The notes: a model not told the origin generated them from the sequence alone. A stretch of 64,000 nucleotides of DNA from Ornithinibacillus caprae (GCF_009728145.1 NZ_WOCA01000011.1:1-64000); one strand, 5' to 3'; shown: positions 42,074-50,863, counted from the first letter of the stretch. Made by a program: numbers and translations.

Positions 42074-43444
42074 TTACATTATAGCCTTAACTATTGCTTG
42101 TTCATGTGCTTCTACTGTCTGGTTTATGTCTTCCTCTGTATGAACAATAGATAGTGAGTATCTATTTAATGGTTTGACGTATATTCCGAGATTTAATAAC
42201 TCCAAGTCAATCGTTTGGCGAAGACTGCTATTCGCCTTCCACATATCCCGATAGTTTCGGATCGGTTGATTGGTTAAAATAATATTAAAAATACTTCCCA
42301 TGCCGATTGTTTTCATCGGTATGTCATATTGACGATATAACTTCTCTAAACTACTACGTAAACGACTCGTTTTATTAAATAATTTTTCCATAGTATGGTC
42401 TTCTTCTAATAGTCGAATGGTCTCTAGTCCCGCTGCTAAGACGATCGGATGGCCGTTATACGTACCACTATGAAAAACGACGTCATTTTTTCTTCGACTT
42501 TCGCCCCCAACAGAGAATATGTCACTTTCCTGTGTTGGTGCACTAATCATCATGATGTCTTTTTTACCTCCAACAGCTCCTACTGGGAAGCCACCTCCAA
42601 GTACTTTTCCAAGTGCTGTTAAGTCAGGTTTTATTTGATAAACACTCTGTGCTCCACCTAAATGTACTCTAAAACCGGTCTTTACCTCGTCAAAGATTAA
42701 TAGAATATCTAGATCTTCTGTAAGTTTTCGTAGACCATTGATGAATTCTGGCTCTGCAGGGATAAACCCACCTTGAATAGGTTCGATTATGATGGCTGCG
42801 AGTTGATGAGCATTTTCCCGTAAAATGTTTTCTGTTGCTTCTAAATCATTAAATGGCAGAATGATCGTTTGTTTTAATTCGTGGGTTGGAATCCCTTTTG
42901 ATTCTGGTATTGCATGTGGTTGCCTTGGATTACCAGCTTCCTTTTCACTAGGATTGACACTTAGCAAAACCTGGTTGAACCCACCGTGATAATGACCTTC
43001 AAATTTACCGATTTTTTCTTTGCCGGTATACGCAATTGCCATTCTAATCGCTAGTAGGGTAGCTTCTAATCCCGAGTTTGTAAATCGTACCATATCAATT
43101 CCTGGATAGAGGTTAATTAGCTTTTCAGCCATTTTGACCTCTAATTCATGAGGTGTGCCAAAAATAGTTGTTCCGATCTGTTGCATATGCTCTGTAGTTG
43201 CTTTTACTATTCGATCATGTCCGTGTCCAGTAATCAAGGCACCGTAGCAAAGTAAATAATCAATATAACGTTGATCATCGACATCAATTAAATGACTTCC
43301 ATTTGCTTGTTTCATTACAATAGGATGTGGTGGAAAGTATTTAATATTTGCCGAAATCCCACCAGGAATTACTTGCTTAGCACGCTGAAACATTGCTTCC
43401 GATTGAACCTTTACTCCACTTTCAAAAGAAGTGTCTATTCGCAT
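42074..43444 (-). CDS. Class III aminotransferase, glutamate-1-semialdehyde aminomutase-like
   Basis: 456 residues. The N-terminal VIPGGISANIKYFPPHPIVM, TGHGHDRIV, the FTNSGLEATLLAIRMA loop, IIEPIQGGFIPAEPEFI, LLIFDEVKTGFRV and the PLP Lys in LTALGKVLGGGFPVGAVGG identify a class III PLP enzyme nearest to GSA aminomutases. The context has no haem genes, and there is an insertion near residue 320 (APTQESDIFSVGG). It is therefore more likely a catabolic or secondary-metabolite aminotransferase than HemL. An RpiR regulator gene lies directly upstream in the same orientation and may control it. Confidence 0.82.
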   Translation of the reverse strand: MRIDTSFESGVKVQSEAMFQRAKQVIPGGISANIKYFPPHPIVMKQANGSHLIDVDDQRYIDYLLCYGALITGHGHDRIVKATTEHMQQIGTTIFGTPHELEVKMAEKLINLYPGIDMVRFTNSGLEATLLAIRMAIAYTGKEKIGKFEGHYHGGFNQVLLSVNPSEKEAGNPRQPHAIPESKGIPTHELKQTIILPFNDLEATENILRENAHQLAAIIIEPIQGGFIPAEPEFINGLRKLTEDLDILLIFDEVKTGFRVHLGGAQSVYQIKPDLTALGKVLGGGFPVGAVGGKKDIMMISAPTQESDIFSVGGESRRKNDVVFHSGTYNGHPIVLAAGLETIRLLEEDHTMEKLFNKTSRLRSSLEKLYRQYDIPMKTIGMGSIFNIILTNQPIRNYRDMWKANSSLRQTIDLELLNLGIYVKPLNRYSLSIVHTEEDINQTVEAHEQAIVKAIM

Positions 43445-43559
43445 TGATATTGACTCCTCGTAAAAAAGTAATCATCTTTACTAAGAGTATATGCAATGAA
43501 AGGAAAATATGCAATAAATATTTCTTTTATATTTATTTATGAAATTTTTATTTCATAAA

Positions 43560-44423
43560 CTAGTTCTTTTTATGGTAAAAGACATCGTATTGATCCCATA
43601 GATCCTCTAGGTTTTCCAGCCGTTGGTTGATTTCATCAGGTCTCTGTTTGCCAATAAAAGCAATTAGTGAGTTAATCAAACTAAGGGGAGCAACAAAGGA
43701 ATCTAAGAATGAGGGCATCTTACTAGTAGCCTGTAGCGAAACGTTGGCATATTGTGTAATTGGAGATAAGAGACTATCCGTAATTGCAATAATTTTTGCT
43801 TGTTTCTTATTAGCGTGAGAAACAATATCTATAGTACTTTTTGTATACCGTGTAAAACTAATACCTATTACAACATCATTTTCATTTAATTGGTATATAC
43901 GTTCGAATGCTGATTCACTCGAAGAAACAAGCTCGCTATTTCCAAAAATGATATCTAAATAATATTGTAAAAACACACCTAGTGAAACAGCGCTGCGATT
44001 TGCAACAATATATATTTTTTTAGCATTCAATATGTAGTCAGCTGCTTTTTGAAATTCTTCAATATTTATATTTTCCATGGTGGCACGTATGTTTGTGATA
44101 TCGTCCTCTAAGATTTCATAGATTCCTTGTTCTTGTTCACTATACACGGACCTTGACATTTGTAATCGTTCAACGGTATTTAATTGTTTTTCCACGGAAT
44201 CATACATATATTGCTGTAGTTCGTTGTATCCGGCATACCCTATAAAATTTGCAAATCTTACAACCGTGGCTTCACTTACTCCAGTTATTTTAGCTAGCTT
44301 TCCTACTGTTAAAAAAGCAGCAGAATGGGGATTTTCAAGAATATAAGAAGCAATTTTCTTTTGTGATTTACTCATGCTCGGAACTTTTTCAGCAATTGTT
44401 TTCAATACGTTATTTTGTGACAA
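43560..44423 (-). CDS. MurR/RpiR-family regulator with SIS domain
   Basis: 287 residues. The N-terminal HTH (about 1-77) reads SQKKIASYILENPHSAAFL and ITGVSEATVVRFANFIGY, typical of RpiR. The SIS domain (about 125-255) includes KKIYIVANRSAVSLGVFLQY and DVVIGISFTRYTKSTIDIV, a sugar-phosphate or amino-sugar binding fold. It probably senses a phosphorylated or amino compound handled by the neighbouring aminotransferase, whose start lies 115 bases downstream. Ribosome binding site AAGGGGGAACC precedes ATG 44423. Confidence 0.85.
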   Translation of the reverse strand: MSQNNVLKTIAEKVPSMSKSQKKIASYILENPHSAAFLTVGKLAKITGVSEATVVRFANFIGYAGYNELQQYMYDSVEKQLNTVERLQMSRSVYSEQEQGIYEILEDDITNIRATMENINIEEFQKAADYILNAKKIYIVANRSAVSLGVFLQYYLDIIFGNSELVSSSESAFERIYQLNENDVVIGISFTRYTKSTIDIVSHANKKQAKIIAITDSLLSPITQYANVSLQATSKMPSFLDSFVAPLSLINSLIAFIGKQRPDEINQRLENLEDLWDQYDVFYHKKN

Positions 44424-44530
44424 TTTAGGTTCCCCCTTCTTTACTATATTTCTTTTTCATATAAAACGGACAGTTTACCTAGGCTTTTAGGTCATATCCT
44501 GAGGTACTTACAATCGGTGAAGGTAAATGA

Positions 44531-44708
44531 AACTAACTGATTGAAGATTTACTTTATCCCGCATGTAACGGGCAGTAAGACCCCCACATCAAGACGTTGA
44601 AGTGAAGAAGGATAAGTGGGGGATCAACGGCCCGTAAATGTCCGATTGGTTCAACTAACATTCAGTGGGGATGAAGAAAACTCCCACTGATATGAAGTTT
44701 TACTTTAT
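44531..44708 (-). repeat. Family A repeat, full copy preceded by the right end of another
   Basis: 44553-44708 is a full copy from TTTATCCCGCATGTAACGGG to GAAGTTTTACTTTAT. Directly before it, AACTAACTGATTGAAGATTTAC (44530-44551) matches the right end of the same element, sharing the TTTATC boundary. On the right, the repeat contributes the last Lys codon and the TAA stop (44702-44700) of the YaiI-like gene. Confidence 0.85.
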
Positions 44709-45137
44709 AGTCCTCTCCAGAAGTTCGGTGAATTTCTTCTTTTCTTGATCTGTAAAGGGCTTAGGTCCCTTTGTTTTCTGACCACTTCTTCTTGCCTTTG
44801 CACTCGCATGTCTAGTCTGTAAAAGTTGGTCTATGTTTTCATTTGTATAAGCAAAGCCTTTATGATGTAAAACAATGCATCCCTTTCCTAAACCAAGGGA
44901 AGCCAGACCGTAATCTTGTGTTATAATAATATCGTTTTTTTGAGCTAGTTTCATAATCCGATAATCTGCTGCATCGGCTCCTGTATCTACATATACTGTC
45001 TCGACTCCATCGATCTCCTCATCATGTGAAAAGTGACTGAAGCTTTTTACTAGAATGACAGGTATCTGAGCTTTTTTGGCTATTTTAATTACTATATCTT
45101 TGACTGGACTTGCATCTGCATCAATATATATTTTCAT
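44700..45137 (-). CDS. YaiI/YqxD family protein (DUF188, PIN-like)
   Basis: 145 residues. [37 protein letters not shown] and [18 protein letters not shown] contain the conserved Asp residues of DUF188, a PIN-like nuclease fold. The function in bacteria is not established. The C-terminal tail is basic ([18 protein letters not shown]). The stop codon TAA lies within the end of a family A repeat (ATAAAGTAAAAC against the usual ATAAAGTGAAAC), so the repeat seems to supply the C-terminal Lys and the stop. Confidence 0.87.
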   Translation of the reverse strand: MKIYIDADASPVKDIVIKIAKKAQIPVILVKSFSHFSHDEEIDGVETVYVDTGADAADYRIMKLAQKNDIIITQDYGLASLGLGKGCIVLHHKGFAYTNENIDQLLQTRHASAKARRSGQKTKGPKPFTDQEKKKFTELLERTIK

Positions 45138-45261
45138 AGCTTTCTCCTATTTGGCGCTTTTCTTTCATCTAATCGAATGCGGAGGTATTTGTCAACCATA
45201 AGAGGATGGAGAAGGAATGAAAGAGGAAGAATGAGAAAGCCTGTTAATCGACCAAGCATGG

Positions 45262-45433
45262 TTATTTTCCCGCATTTAACGGGGAGTATCCCCCACTTTA
45301 AAACTACGAGGTGAAACCAAGGAGATTAAGTGAAGGCACTGCCCATAAATATCCGATACGTTCAGTGGTCTATAGGTCATACTTCTAAACAATCAGAGGG
45401 GATAAAAAAACGTCTGATGGGATTCACTTCATC
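45262..45433 (-). repeat. Family A repeat, diverged copy
   Basis: Starts TTATTTTCCCGCATTTAACGGGGAG and ends GGGATTCACTTCAT, with the central hairpin parts diverged (CCACTTTAAAACTACGAGG and ATCAGAGGGGATAAAAAAACG). The right end provides the Met-Lys-TGA end of the neighbouring minus-strand gene. Confidence 0.7.
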
Positions 45434-45945
45434 ACATTTCCAGTTTTGTCTAGAAATTGTGGTTCGTTTCCTATCACATTTGGATCAATTTGGTGGAATA
45501 ACCATAATTGAAAATCCGTACCAGTTAGTGGAATGAGATGTGCTTTTTCATCTTGGAGAATAACAGATGAGACGTCCGCTGTGGCCAATCCTATATAATA
45601 CCTATCCTTTCCAGTCGAAAGACCTCCATTTGTATTATCTTTTGTTATTGTACCTGCTCCGAACATATCAACATATTTCCACCCATAGTTGCCTTTTTTA
45701 AATAGGGCTACTCCCAAATAGTCTTTCGTATTAACTATCTCTGAATAGAAAGGTATGTAGGCATAATCGTCATCTGTGTATATCGGATCAAGAGGCTCCT
45801 GTATTTCCAATATGGGTTCATTTAAATTATTCATTGCTTCTATAGGGGTTTGATAGGAAGATATCCGATTATTTATATCCAAGTAAATAATTATACCTGC
45901 TAGTAAAACAACAATAATCCCCAATCGATATAAGCCTTTATGCAT
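45424..45945 (-). CDS. Membrane-anchored protein, unknown
   Basis: 173 residues with one N-terminal helix (LYRLGIIVVLLAGIIIYL, about 4-21) and a hydrophilic extracytoplasmic domain with aromatic-rich beta segments (YAYIPFYSEIVNTKDYLGVA, NYGWKYVDMFGAG). AGGAGGAAAC precedes ATG 45945. No family is recognised. The last codons ATG AAG TGA coincide with the terminal sequence of a family A repeat, suggesting the present C-terminus was created by repeat insertion. Confidence 0.65.
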   Translation of the reverse strand: MHKGLYRLGIIVVLLAGIIIYLDINNRISSYQTPIEAMNNLNEPILEIQEPLDPIYTDDDYAYIPFYSEIVNTKDYLGVALFKKGNYGWKYVDMFGAGTITKDNTNGGLSTGKDRYYIGLATADVSSVILQDEKAHLIPLTGTDFQLWLFHQIDPNVIGNEPQFLDKTGNVMK

Positions 45946-46307
45946 AGTTTCCTCCTTCCTCTTTTGTTTTTAATTATATATTATAAAGTATTCAGAAAAT
46001 ACATTCAAGTCTAAATTGTTCTGGTGCCTGTCACTTGTCGAATTTCGACAAGTGACAGGCACTTTGAAAGAAAAAATATAATAAATGTCTTTTAAATACA
46101 GTCGTAATTGATTATGATTAATTTAATTGATCTCGTGTGTTTTTATATAGGGGAGTAAATACGTTTAGTTCAATCTTCACTAGAATGGAAACATAAACAT
46201 GAGATGTACGTAGCTAAAATATAGAAGAATAGACCTTAATTGATTCCAGAAGATACGTTATACGGCTCTTTTGGATAGAAAACGAATGGTAGAAAGAGAG
46301 AGATTGC
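45946..46307. other. Intergenic region holding a family C palindrome
   Basis: 362 bases between a minus-strand gene and the GNAT operon. Apart from the palindrome at 46024-46062 and a possible GNAT promoter area, I see no ORF, hairpin terminator or RNA motif. Confidence 0.5.
46024..46062. repeat. Long palindrome (family C, copy 2)
   Basis: GTGCCTGTCACTTGTCGAA (46024-46042), one T, and its exact reverse complement (46044-46062). The arm sequence is the same as in the palindrome at 35333, with the opposite central base. Confidence 0.9.
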
Positions 46308-46811
46308 ATGGAAAGTTCAATTGTGATTGATAAAATGCGAGATACTGACTGGGAACGGGTACGTGATATATACATCGAAGGAATTCAAACTGGAAATGCT
46401 ACATTTGAAACGGTTGCTCCAAAATGGGAGGAATGGGACCAAGGTCATTTGAATGAGTGCCGGTTGGTCGTACGTGAAAATGGCGAAGTAATTGGCTGGG
46501 GAGCTTTATCTCCTATTTCTAGAAGAGCAGCTTATAATGGCGTTGCAGAGGTAAGTATTTATTTTAGTATGAACAGTGTTGGCAAAGGAATTGGTAGTCG
46601 ATTACTGAAGAGAATTATAGATGATAGTGAAGAAAATGGTTTTTGGACATTACAAGCTAATATTTTTCCTGAGAATGCGGTGAGTATTCATTTGCATGAA
46701 AAACATGGTTTTGAGATTGTTGGTACCCGAAAGCGAATAGGAAAATTAAATGGTGTTTGGCGAGATGTGGTACTGATGGAAAGAAGAAGTAAAATTGTTG
46801 GAATGGACTAA
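46308..46811 (+). CDS. GNAT acetyltransferase, phosphinothricin/YwnH-like
   Basis: 167 residues. IEGIQTGNATFETVAPKWEEW near the N-terminus, GWGALSPISRRAAYNGVAEV, YFSMNSVGKGIGSRLLKRII for acetyl-CoA, and HEKHGFEIVGTRKRIGKLNG at the end are the pattern of phosphinothricin N-acetyltransferases and YwnH. Substrates of relatives include phosphinothricin, methionine sulfone or other amino acids. It lies 11 bases before another GNAT gene, as an apparent operon with a methyltransferase gene further on. Start ATG 46308, GAGAGAGA-type site upstream. Confidence 0.85.
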   Translation: MESSIVIDKMRDTDWERVRDIYIEGIQTGNATFETVAPKWEEWDQGHLNECRLVVRENGEVIGWGALSPISRRAAYNGVAEVSIYFSMNSVGKGIGSRLLKRIIDDSEENGFWTLQANIFPENAVSIHLHEKHGFEIVGTRKRIGKLNGVWRDVVLMERRSKIVGMD

Positions 46812-46822
46812 GGGGTGTTGAA

Positions 46823-47626
46823 ATGGAACAGGTGGTCACAAAAGCATTTGCTAATCAACTGGAACAATCCGAATTATCCTTACTAACATCCAGACTTGAA
46901 GCGATTGAAAATCTTCCTGATAATCCAATGGGAGTTGAAATTCAGGATTTTGGAAAAGCAAGGGCCTTTTCTGTGAAGGGTATCCCTGGCCCATCTTATA
47001 ATACAGTAAAAGGAATAACTGGGGATGATGTAGGTTACATCGAACAGATTTTAGCGTTTTATAAAAAACGAGATATACCTGCTAGATTTGAAATTACCCC
47101 TGCGACAAGTACTCCTGAATTGTTTCAACAATTACAGAGGCAAGGGTTCTATCAACATAATTTCCATACAACGTTATATGGTTCAATTAATGAACTACAT
47201 ACCGGATTACATGCATCTGTATCCATTCGAAAGCTGAAAAAAGATGAATTTCCTATTTTTGCAGATATATATGTACGAGGCTTTTCTATGCCGGATTTTT
47301 TAAAGGAATTTGTTGCCCAAAACAATGAGGTACTATATGAAAATCCATCCTGGCATTTTTATGTAGCACAGGTGGAAGGTGAACCAGTAGGTATTGGTGT
47401 GCTGCACATGAAGGATCATATCGGAACACTTGCTGCTTCTGCAACAGTTCCAGAATTTAGAAATCGTGGAGTACATAATGCATTAGTAAATTATCGAATA
47501 GAACAAGTAAAACAAGTATCATGCGATGTTATAGTTGGACAGGCAGCCTTTGGGAGTACAAGCCAGCTTAATATGCAAAAAGCAGGAATGAAAATTGCTT
47601 ATACAAAAGCCTTATGGGTGAAATAA
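46823..47626 (+). CDS. GNAT acetyltransferase
   Basis: 267 residues. The N-terminal half (about 1-130) is a divergent GNAT-like region (FYKKRDIPARFEITPATSTP). The C-terminal half has the recognisable fold with LAASATVPEFRNRGVHNALV as the acetyl-CoA loop and CDVIVGQAAFGSTSQLNMQKAGM. Two-domain GNATs of this length in Bacillus are uncharacterised. AAGGGGTGTTGAA precedes ATG 46823. It is likely cotranscribed with the YwnH-like gene. Confidence 0.8.
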   Translation: MEQVVTKAFANQLEQSELSLLTSRLEAIENLPDNPMGVEIQDFGKARAFSVKGIPGPSYNTVKGITGDDVGYIEQILAFYKKRDIPARFEITPATSTPELFQQLQRQGFYQHNFHTTLYGSINELHTGLHASVSIRKLKKDEFPIFADIYVRGFSMPDFLKEFVAQNNEVLYENPSWHFYVAQVEGEPVGIGVLHMKDHIGTLAASATVPEFRNRGVHNALVNYRIEQVKQVSCDVIVGQAAFGSTSQLNMQKAGMKIAYTKALWVK

Positions 47627-47656
47627 TATAGATAACGACAAATAGATTGGATTGAA

Positions 47657-48856
47657 ATGATGAAATCAGCAGTAGATTTACAAGTCAAACAAAAATATAT
47701 TACTAAGTATCAAAAAGGATATCCACTCGTGAATAAAGATACAATTCAAAACGCTGAGTTACTACAAGAAGAGGGAGCAATTTTTAATCTAGTAGATCCA
47801 AAAAGAAACTTCATTGCTAAGGGATATTATGGGATTCAAAATAAAGGGATTGGCTGGATACTTTCTCATAATAAAGGAGAGAAAATTGATTTTCCTTTCT
47901 TTAAGTCAAAAATGGAACATGCAATGAAAAAACGAGTATCCTTTTTTGAAGAGTCCCAAACAAATGCATTTCGCATTTTTAATGGAGAAGGCGATGGAAT
48001 TGGTGGCATAACCATTGATTTCTTTGATGGCTATTATTTAATAAATTGGTACAGTGAAGGAATTTATTCTTTTAAGGAACAGATTATTCGTGCGTTAGAG
48101 GACCTTGGGGATTATAAAGGGATATATGAAAAGAAACGTTTTGATACAAAAGGAAAATATATTGATGATGATGATTTTGTAAAAGGGGAACGCGGACAAT
48201 TTCCGATTATTGTGAAGGAAAACGGTATGAATTACGCAGTGTATTTAAATGATGGTGCAATGGTTGGGATATTTTTAGATCAACGAGATGTAAGAAAGGT
48301 AATTAGGGATAAATATGCCTTAGATAAAAATGTGCTGAATACATTCTCTTATACGGGAGCTTTTTCAGTAGCAGCTGCACTTGGCGGAGCGGCAAAGACG
48401 ACTAGTGTAGATTTAGCTAAACGAAGTAAAAGTAAAACAATAGAACAGTTTAGTGCAAATGGCATAGATTTTGAACAGCAGGATATCGTTGTGATGGATG
48501 TGTTTGACTACTTTAGGTATGCTAATCGAAAAAATTTAACGTTTGACCTTGTTATTTTAGATCCTCCTAGTTTTGCGCGATCTAAAAAACGTACCTTTAG
48601 CACAGCGAAGGACTACCCAGGATTAATCAAGGATGCTATATCTGTTACGGAGGAAAATGGAGTAATTGTAGCCTCAACAAATAGTGCAACATTTGGTATG
48701 AAAAAGTTTAAAGGTTTTGTAGAGCAAGCGTTTAGAGAAATGAATGAAAAATATCGTATTGTAGATGAATATAGTCTTCCACACGATTTCCGAACAACTA
48801 ATGAATATCCAGAGGGTAATTATCTAAAAGTATTATTTATCAAGAAGGGAAATTAA
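47657..48856 (+). CDS. Class I SAM-dependent rRNA methyltransferase (RlmI/YwbD-like)
   Basis: 399 residues (two ATGs at 47657 and 47660). An N-terminal PUA-like domain (about 10-80) precedes the EEHEE-type middle domain and a Rossmann methyltransferase: NDGAMVGIFLDQRDVRKVIR, VLNTFSYTGAFSVAAALGGA (motif I region), and FDLVILDPPSFARSKK, the motif IV DPPSF of m5C enzymes. E. coli RlmI methylates 23S rRNA C1962; YwbD is the B. subtilis counterpart. It follows the GNAT pair by 30 bases in the same direction. Confidence 0.87.
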   Translation: MMKSAVDLQVKQKYITKYQKGYPLVNKDTIQNAELLQEEGAIFNLVDPKRNFIAKGYYGIQNKGIGWILSHNKGEKIDFPFFKSKMEHAMKKRVSFFEESQTNAFRIFNGEGDGIGGITIDFFDGYYLINWYSEGIYSFKEQIIRALEDLGDYKGIYEKKRFDTKGKYIDDDDFVKGERGQFPIIVKENGMNYAVYLNDGAMVGIFLDQRDVRKVIRDKYALDKNVLNTFSYTGAFSVAAALGGAAKTTSVDLAKRSKSKTIEQFSANGIDFEQQDIVVMDVFDYFRYANRKNLTFDLVILDPPSFARSKKRTFSTAKDYPGLIKDAISVTEENGVIVASTNSATFGMKKFKGFVEQAFREMNEKYRIVDEYSLPHDFRTTNEYPEGNYLKVLFIKKGN

Positions 48857-48925
48857 CTTTTTGAAACTTCACACGATCTATAGTCGTATTGTAATCTAAG
48901 CGACTAAGGTGGGAGGGTGAAGGTC

Positions 48926-49090
48926 TTGAATTATGAAAGTGGTGGTGTAGCATTTGTTGGTTGTATCATTCTAGGGGTAGGTATTGGTATGGCGTTAGAC
49001 CATGTGGCTGCTGGGTCCGTCATTGGTGTAGGAGTAGGTTTTTTAGCAATGGCATTTTTCGGAGTGCTTGGAAGGGGAAATTCGGATTAA
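48926..49090 (+). CDS. Glycine-rich small membrane protein, copy 1
   Basis: 54 residues from TTG 48926, five bases behind GGGAGGGTGA. Two hydrophobic segments are rich in GxxxG spacing: VAFVGCIILGVGIGMALDH and AAGSVIGVGVGFLAMAFFG. Two further genes (49209 and 52641) encode related peptides with the same VFVGCxxLGxGIG core, so coding is well supported. Such glycine-zipper peptides insert in the membrane; the function is unknown. Confidence 0.65.
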   Translation: MNYESGGVAFVGCIILGVGIGMALDHVAAGSVIGVGVGFLAMAFFGVLGRGNSD

Positions 49091-49157
49091 AATATATTTC
49101 TAGTCGTATCTTTTTAGATGCGGCTTTTTTGATATTTTTGTGGTTAAGAGAATTTCA

Positions 49158-49181
49158 ATAAATGTTTGGCGAATGCCAAGT
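49158..49181 (+). repeat. Family B repeat, right-end fragment
   Basis: TTTGGCGAATGCCAAGTTTTCTAA is identical to the right end of the full copy at 49403-49489, with the rest missing. It lies between the first two glycine-rich peptide genes. Confidence 0.65.
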
Positions 49182-49208
49182 TTTCTAAGTATGAGAGGAG
49201 TATTAAAT

Positions 49209-49349
49209 ATGTCTGGATTAGTGTTTGTAGGATGTATGTTCCTTGGAATTGGTATTGGTATGTTATTTGATAATGTAGCTGCTGGAACCATGATTGGAAT
49301 GGGAATCGGCTTTCTTGGAACAGCGTTACGGGGTAGGAGAGCTAGATGA
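49209..49349 (+). CDS. Glycine-rich small membrane protein, copy 2
   Basis: 46 residues from ATG 49209 (GAGAGGAG upstream). The sequence [20 protein letters not shown], then [19 protein letters not shown], matches copy 1 almost position by position and ends in a basic tail (RGRRAR). Only about 120 bases separate the two genes, so this is a tandem duplication, with a family B fragment between them. Confidence 0.7.
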   Translation: MSGLVFVGCMFLGIGIGMLFDNVAAGTMIGMGIGFLGTALRGRRAR

Positions 49350-49402
49350 AAAGAATATAGTAACTAAGAAATCGTGTCTTCCATTAGGGAGGCTTTTTTT
49401 GG

Positions 49403-49489
49403 GCAGATAGGATAGTATAAACTTTCCTATCCTGCATAAGTGCAACTAAGGCATTCATCATAAAGGCTTGGCGAATGCCAAGTTTTCTA
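49403..49489 (+). repeat. Family B repeat, full copy
   Basis: Starts GCAGATAGGATAGTATAAAC, continues CTTTCCTATCCTGCATAAGTGCAACTAAGG and ends GGCTTGGCGAATGCCAAGTTTTCTA. Inverted segments (GATAGGA/TCCTATC and TTGGC/GCCAA) give two hairpins. Confidence 0.85.
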
Positions 49490-49500
49490 ACATAATTTTC

Positions 49501-49529
49501 TTGATTATTACATACATTTATTATATACT
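49501..49529 (+). promoter_or_regulatory. Promoter of the GntR/ABC operon
   Basis: TTGATT (49501-49506), 17 bases, TATACT (49524-49529). CATTA/TAATG arms (49531-49535 and 49542-49546) lie just downstream, at the position of a YtrA-type operator, though the match is short. Confidence 0.6.
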
Positions 49530-49580
49530 ACATTACAACACTAATGCACTATGTTGGTTAAAGGGAGGGTGTTAGCCCCA

Positions 49581-49964
49581 ATGCTTAATACAGAAGGATC
49601 GAAGCCAATTTACATTCAGATATCAGAATGGATTGAAACAGAAATACTGAATGGCAATTTTAAGGAAGATGACAAAGTATATTCACAATATAAACTTGCA
49701 GAAATGTTTACGATCAATCCCGCAACAGCTGCGAAGGGTTTAAATTTACTTTATGAAGAAAATATTCTCTATAACAAGAGAGGGCTTGGTAAGTTTGTTT
49801 CTAGCAATGCAAAAGAAATTATTACGGATAAGCGAAAAAATCAAAAATTAAAAGGGCTGATTCAAGAAGTAGTCCTAGAATCTGAGCGTTTAAATGTATC
49901 TGACGATGAATTAATTGAGATGATTAAAACATTAATGGAGGAACGTAAGGGGGAGCTGAAATGA
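49581..49964 (+). CDS. GntR-family regulator, YtrA type
   Basis: 127 residues from ATG 49581, nine bases behind GGGAGGGTG; the upstream in-frame ATG 49551 lacks a site. The short C-terminal helix pair and the winged helix (PIYIQISEWIETEILNGNF, SQYKLAEMFTINPATAAKGL) are typical of YtrA, the shortest GntR subfamily, which represses neighbouring ABC genes. It overlaps the ATPase gene by 4 bases. In B. subtilis YtrA responds to cell-wall-active antibiotics such as bacitracin or ramoplanin. Confidence 0.9.
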   Translation: MLNTEGSKPIYIQISEWIETEILNGNFKEDDKVYSQYKLAEMFTINPATAAKGLNLLYEENILYNKRGLGKFVSSNAKEIITDKRKNQKLKGLIQEVVLESERLNVSDDELIEMIKTLMEERKGELK

Positions 49965-50863
49965 ATGTTGTTGAATGTAAGGGGTTAGCGAAACATCAAG
50001 GTAGTGTGAAAGCTTTAGATGACTTGAGCTTTACAATTAAAGAAGATACGATTACGGGCTTAATTGGTAGAAATGGGGCAGGGAAAACGACACTTCTAAA
50101 AATATTGGCTGGATATTGGTATGAATCATCTGGTGAAGTACGCGTTTTTGACGAACATCCCTTTAATAGCTTAACCGTATCGGCTAATACGATTCTAATT
50201 GATGATCAGATGTCTTTTTCCAATTCACTTACTTTACAGGAATTACTTCAGGAAGCGAGTAATTTTTATATGAATTGGGATATGGAGTTAGCGCAACGTT
50301 TATTTTCATATTTCAATTTTGACTCTAAACAGATTCACGAAAATTTATCAAAAGGGAAAAAAAGCACATTCAATATCATTATTGGTTTAGCAGCTAAGTG
50401 TGCGTTAACGATTTTTGATGAACCAACAACTGGAATGGATGCTGCAGTTAGGAAGGATTTTTACCGTGCGTTATTAAAGGATTACCTTGCCCACCCAAGA
50501 ACGATCATCATATCAAGTCATCATTTAGATGAAGTAGAAGACCTGTTGGAGGATGTTCTATTAATTAATGAAGGTAAGAGATATTTACATCTGTCCATTG
50601 ATGATTTGAAGGAATATGCGATTGGTTTACGTGGAAAGTCAGCAATTGTAAGGCAATGGTTAAATGATAAGGAAGTGATCCATAGCCAAAGCATTGGTAC
50701 GGATCGTTCGTATGTGGTTGTTAAAAATGATTTCGACCATGACCGAGCCACCCGTCTAGGAATAGAGGTTTCTCCAGTATCCCCAAGTGATCTAAGTGTC
50801 TATTTAACGAATCAAAAGCAGGGGGGAATTGATGATGTCTTTAGTAAACGTGAATTTAGGTAA
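49961..50863 (+). CDS. ABC transporter ATP-binding protein, YtrB-like
   Basis: 300 residues. Walker A GLIGRNGAGKTTLLK (about 33-47), Walker B ALTIFDEPTTGMDAA and switch His in SSHHLDEV are intact. The signature reads NLSKGKKSTFNIIIGLA instead of LSGGQ, the form typical of YtrB-type ATPases. The C-terminal about 90 residues are an accessory domain. It is coupled by overlap to the regulator before and the permease after, and powers a small exporter. Confidence 0.87.
   Translation: MNVVECKGLAKHQGSVKALDDLSFTIKEDTITGLIGRNGAGKTTLLKILAGYWYESSGEVRVFDEHPFNSLTVSANTILIDDQMSFSNSLTLQELLQEASNFYMNWDMELAQRLFSYFNFDSKQIHENLSKGKKSTFNIIIGLAAKCALTIFDEPTTGMDAAVRKDFYRALLKDYLAHPRTIIISSHHLDEVEDLLEDVLLINEGKRYLHLSIDDLKEYAIGLRGKSAIVRQWLNDKEVIHSQSIGTDRSYVVVKNDFDHDRATRLGIEVSPVSPSDLSVYLTNQKQGGIDDVFSKREFR

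Noticed and set aside
42074-43444. Assignment as HemL (haem biosynthesis)
   Set aside because: There is an insertion near residue 320, no haem genes are nearby and an RpiR regulator is adjacent; only the GSA-aminomutase-like family is supported.
45330-45536. 68-codon plus-strand ORF within a family A copy
   Set aside because: It runs through the repeat and antisense to the 45424-45945 gene, without start signals.
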